A DNA stretch of 64,000 nucleotides from Perca fluviatilis (taxonomy: Eukaryota; Chordata; Actinopteri; Perciformes; Percidae): positions 20,201,437-20,265,436 of the forward strand of contig NC_053118.1 in assembly GCF_010015445.1 (NCBI RefSeq). The letters run 5' to 3'. A model generated the notes under the pieces. It was not told the DNA's origin. It was given only the letters and a program-made list of their open reading frames with translations, and ran no database searches. The translations under genes and the position numbers were made by a program. Shown here piece by piece: positions 63,973-64,000 of this stretch (position 1 is its first letter; every line of letters begins with the position of its first letter).

Positions 63973-64000
63973 GTCAGTGTTTTGCACTTAAAATATATGC

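Overview
This window is nuclear DNA from a ray-finned fish, probably a percomorph. Genes are split into many small GT-AG exons, coding is sparse, CA/GT and AT microsatellites are abundant, and there are many teleost-type DNA transposons (hAT-like MITEs, a Tc1 element) plus an L2/CR1-type LINE tail. I rebuilt six multi-exon genes by joining exons at splice signals and checking that the reading frame closes. All homology calls rest on memory of vertebrate families, because no search could be run.

Layout. (1) 424-5892 (+): tppp, tubulin polymerization-promoting protein; the exon carrying its start codon lies before the window. (2) 8518-13256 (-): cep72, a leucine-rich-repeat and coiled-coil centriolar-satellite protein, tail-to-tail with tppp. 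(3) 13352-14494 (+): a 209-residue multi-pass membrane protein, head-to-head with cep72 across only 95 bp; it is possibly TMEM276-like. (4) 16703-24521 (+): kifc2, a C-terminal-motor kinesin, complete in 19 exons. (5) 26157-38522 (-): ccdc12, a small spliceosome-associated coiled-coil protein whose introns have collected nested transposons. (6) 40685-63972 and beyond (+): nbeal2, a BEACH-family scaffold. Its first 31 exons (about 1793 codons) are here; the PH-BEACH and WD40 part lies past the right edge.

The gene order joins three blocks that are separate in human as I remember it: TPPP-CEP72 (5p15.33), KIFC2 and neighbours (8q24.3), and CCDC12-NBEAL2 (3p21.31). Orientation within the first and third blocks matches human. 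Several products are linked to microtubules or centrosomes (tppp, cep72, kifc2), but no operon-like relation is implied.

The most interesting items are a perfect RFX X-box inside the 95-bp cep72 bidirectional promoter, a possible unannotated single-exon gene with its own CCAAT and TATA elements inside nbeal2 intron 1, a GC-AG intron in kifc2, and two double-nested transposon insertions in ccdc12 intron 1. I found no new multi-gene system; most of the window is ordinary conserved vertebrate gene content.
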